A DNA stretch of 39,228 nucleotides from a virus. The notes under the pieces are model-generated. The model saw nothing but the letters and a program-made list of their open reading frames with translations, made no database searches and was not told the DNA's origin. Position numbers and translations under genes: made by a program. Positions 38,908-39,228 of the stretch are shown one piece after another (the first letter of the stretch is position 1; every line of letters begins with the position of its first letter). The stretch is taken from the IMG/VR virus record IMGVR_UViG_3300033145_000452, positions 1-39,228 of that record; one strand, 5' to 3'.

Positions 38908-39136
38908 CTTTTTCTCCCTCTTCTTTCTTTTCTATCATATCATCTATTATGACTGAGTCTGCTTTAAGCCCTTTTAGAGGTTTGTAAGAAGGTATTTCTA
39001 TTATACTATGCTTAGACTTAGACTTAGGCTTAGACTTAGACTTTAATTCTCTGATAATCGCTTTCTGAAAAGGGTACATCTTATAGAATAGAAAAAATAT
39101 CCTTATAAAATCAGAAAGATTTTTAGATCTGTTCAT
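38900..39136 (-). CDS. Small basic protein with Ser-Lys repeat
   Basis: A 78-residue protein. The first 30 residues are partly hydrophobic (SDFIRIFFLFYKMYPFQKAI). A Lys/Ser repeat (KSKSKPKSKSKHS) follows at about 32-44, encoded by a hexanucleotide tract. It ends acidic. It starts at the ATG at 39,136 behind GGGAG and overlaps the zinc-ribbon gene downstream. No family is recognised. Confidence 0.55.
   Translation of the reverse strand: MNRSKNLSDFIRIFFLFYKMYPFQKAIIRELKSKSKPKSKSKHSIIEIPSYKPLKGLKADSVIIDDMIEKKEEGEKDV
39011..39040. repeat. Hexanucleotide tandem repeat (CTTAGA)5
   Basis: Five copies of CTTAGA/CTTAGG on the plus strand, reading TCTAAG (Ser-Lys) on the minus strand within the small basic protein gene. 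Such tracts change length by slippage in steps that keep the reading frame. Confidence 0.85.
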
Positions 39137-39139
39137 ATT

Positions 39140-39226
39140 CTATTCTCCCATTATGACTCTTTCAATATAGAACTTCTTGTTATCCTGCGTCTTGAATAGA
39201 AGCAAGTTAAGCCTGCCGTGCATCTG
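39140..39226 (-). CDS. C-terminus of an unidentified gene (cut by window edge)
   Basis: The frame reads MHGRLNLLLFKTQDNKKFYI and ends at a stop at 39,140-39,142, two bases past the edge of the next gene's ribosome-binding site. The strands end in IERVIMGE. It is in the same operon direction as the genes that follow. The start is outside the window. Too short for a family call. Confidence 0.5.
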   Translation of the reverse strand, partial: QMHGRLNLLLFKTQDNKKFYIERVIMGE

Positions 39227-39228
39227 AG

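Overview
The window is one side of an uncultured tailed bacteriophage genome (Caudoviricetes), AT-rich at roughly 40% GC by eye. It has two transcription blocks that meet tail to tail at about 25,260. The plus strand (1-25,256) holds packaging, virion and lysis genes. The minus strand (25,269-39,228) holds nucleotide-metabolism, replication, recombination and small early-type genes. There is a portal, a scaffold, a major capsid protein, a GNAT-fold virion protein and a 1384-residue ejection-type protein, but no tape measure, sheath or tail-tube gene. This suggests a podovirus-like particle. No host marker, integrase or repressor was recognised, so the host and lifestyle stay open.

Layout of the plus block: terminase large subunit C-terminus (cut by the window edge); an HNH endonuclease; a small frameshifted gene; fibre or appendage genes; membrane/holin-like genes; an unusual GC-rich intergenic island; portal; scaffold; a small head protein; a 729-residue beta-helix-like protein with an internal 115-residue duplication; the major capsid protein flanked by two GGGAG/CTCCC hairpins; adaptor and tail proteins including a Cys-rich protein; then GNAT-like, internal virion and large ejection proteins. 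Many genes overlap as ATGA or TAATG, which indicates translational coupling.

Layout of the minus block, read from 39,228 down: small early genes (one frameshifted), an Fe-S-type PD-(D/E)XK nuclease, a Sak4-like AAA ATPase and a DUF669-like ssDNA-binding protein, which together form a recombination module. Next is a 430-nt structured non-coding region with a tRNA/tmRNA-like 149-nt RNA. Then come a zinc-ribbon protein, a Lys-rich protein, a ParB-like/DNA methyltransferase fusion, a uracil-DNA-glycosylase/family A DNA polymerase fusion, a DUF3987-like helicase, small membrane proteins, dCMP deaminase, a DEDDh exonuclease, endolysin, ThyX and a DUF6378-like protein. dCMP deaminase feeds dUMP to ThyX while the polymerase carries a UDG-like domain, so the set looks built around thymidylate supply and uracil exclusion.

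The most interesting undescribed signal is a 23-bp imperfect dyad, CTNYRTTC-N7-GAAYRNAG. It occurs ten times at fixed length, on average every 3.7 kb, across both transcription blocks. Eight copies end 8-16 nt before a start codon, with the last bases running into the Shine-Dalgarno sequence, and one lies inside a coding sequence. It looks like a genome-wide operator or stoperator-like or translational control element of this phage.
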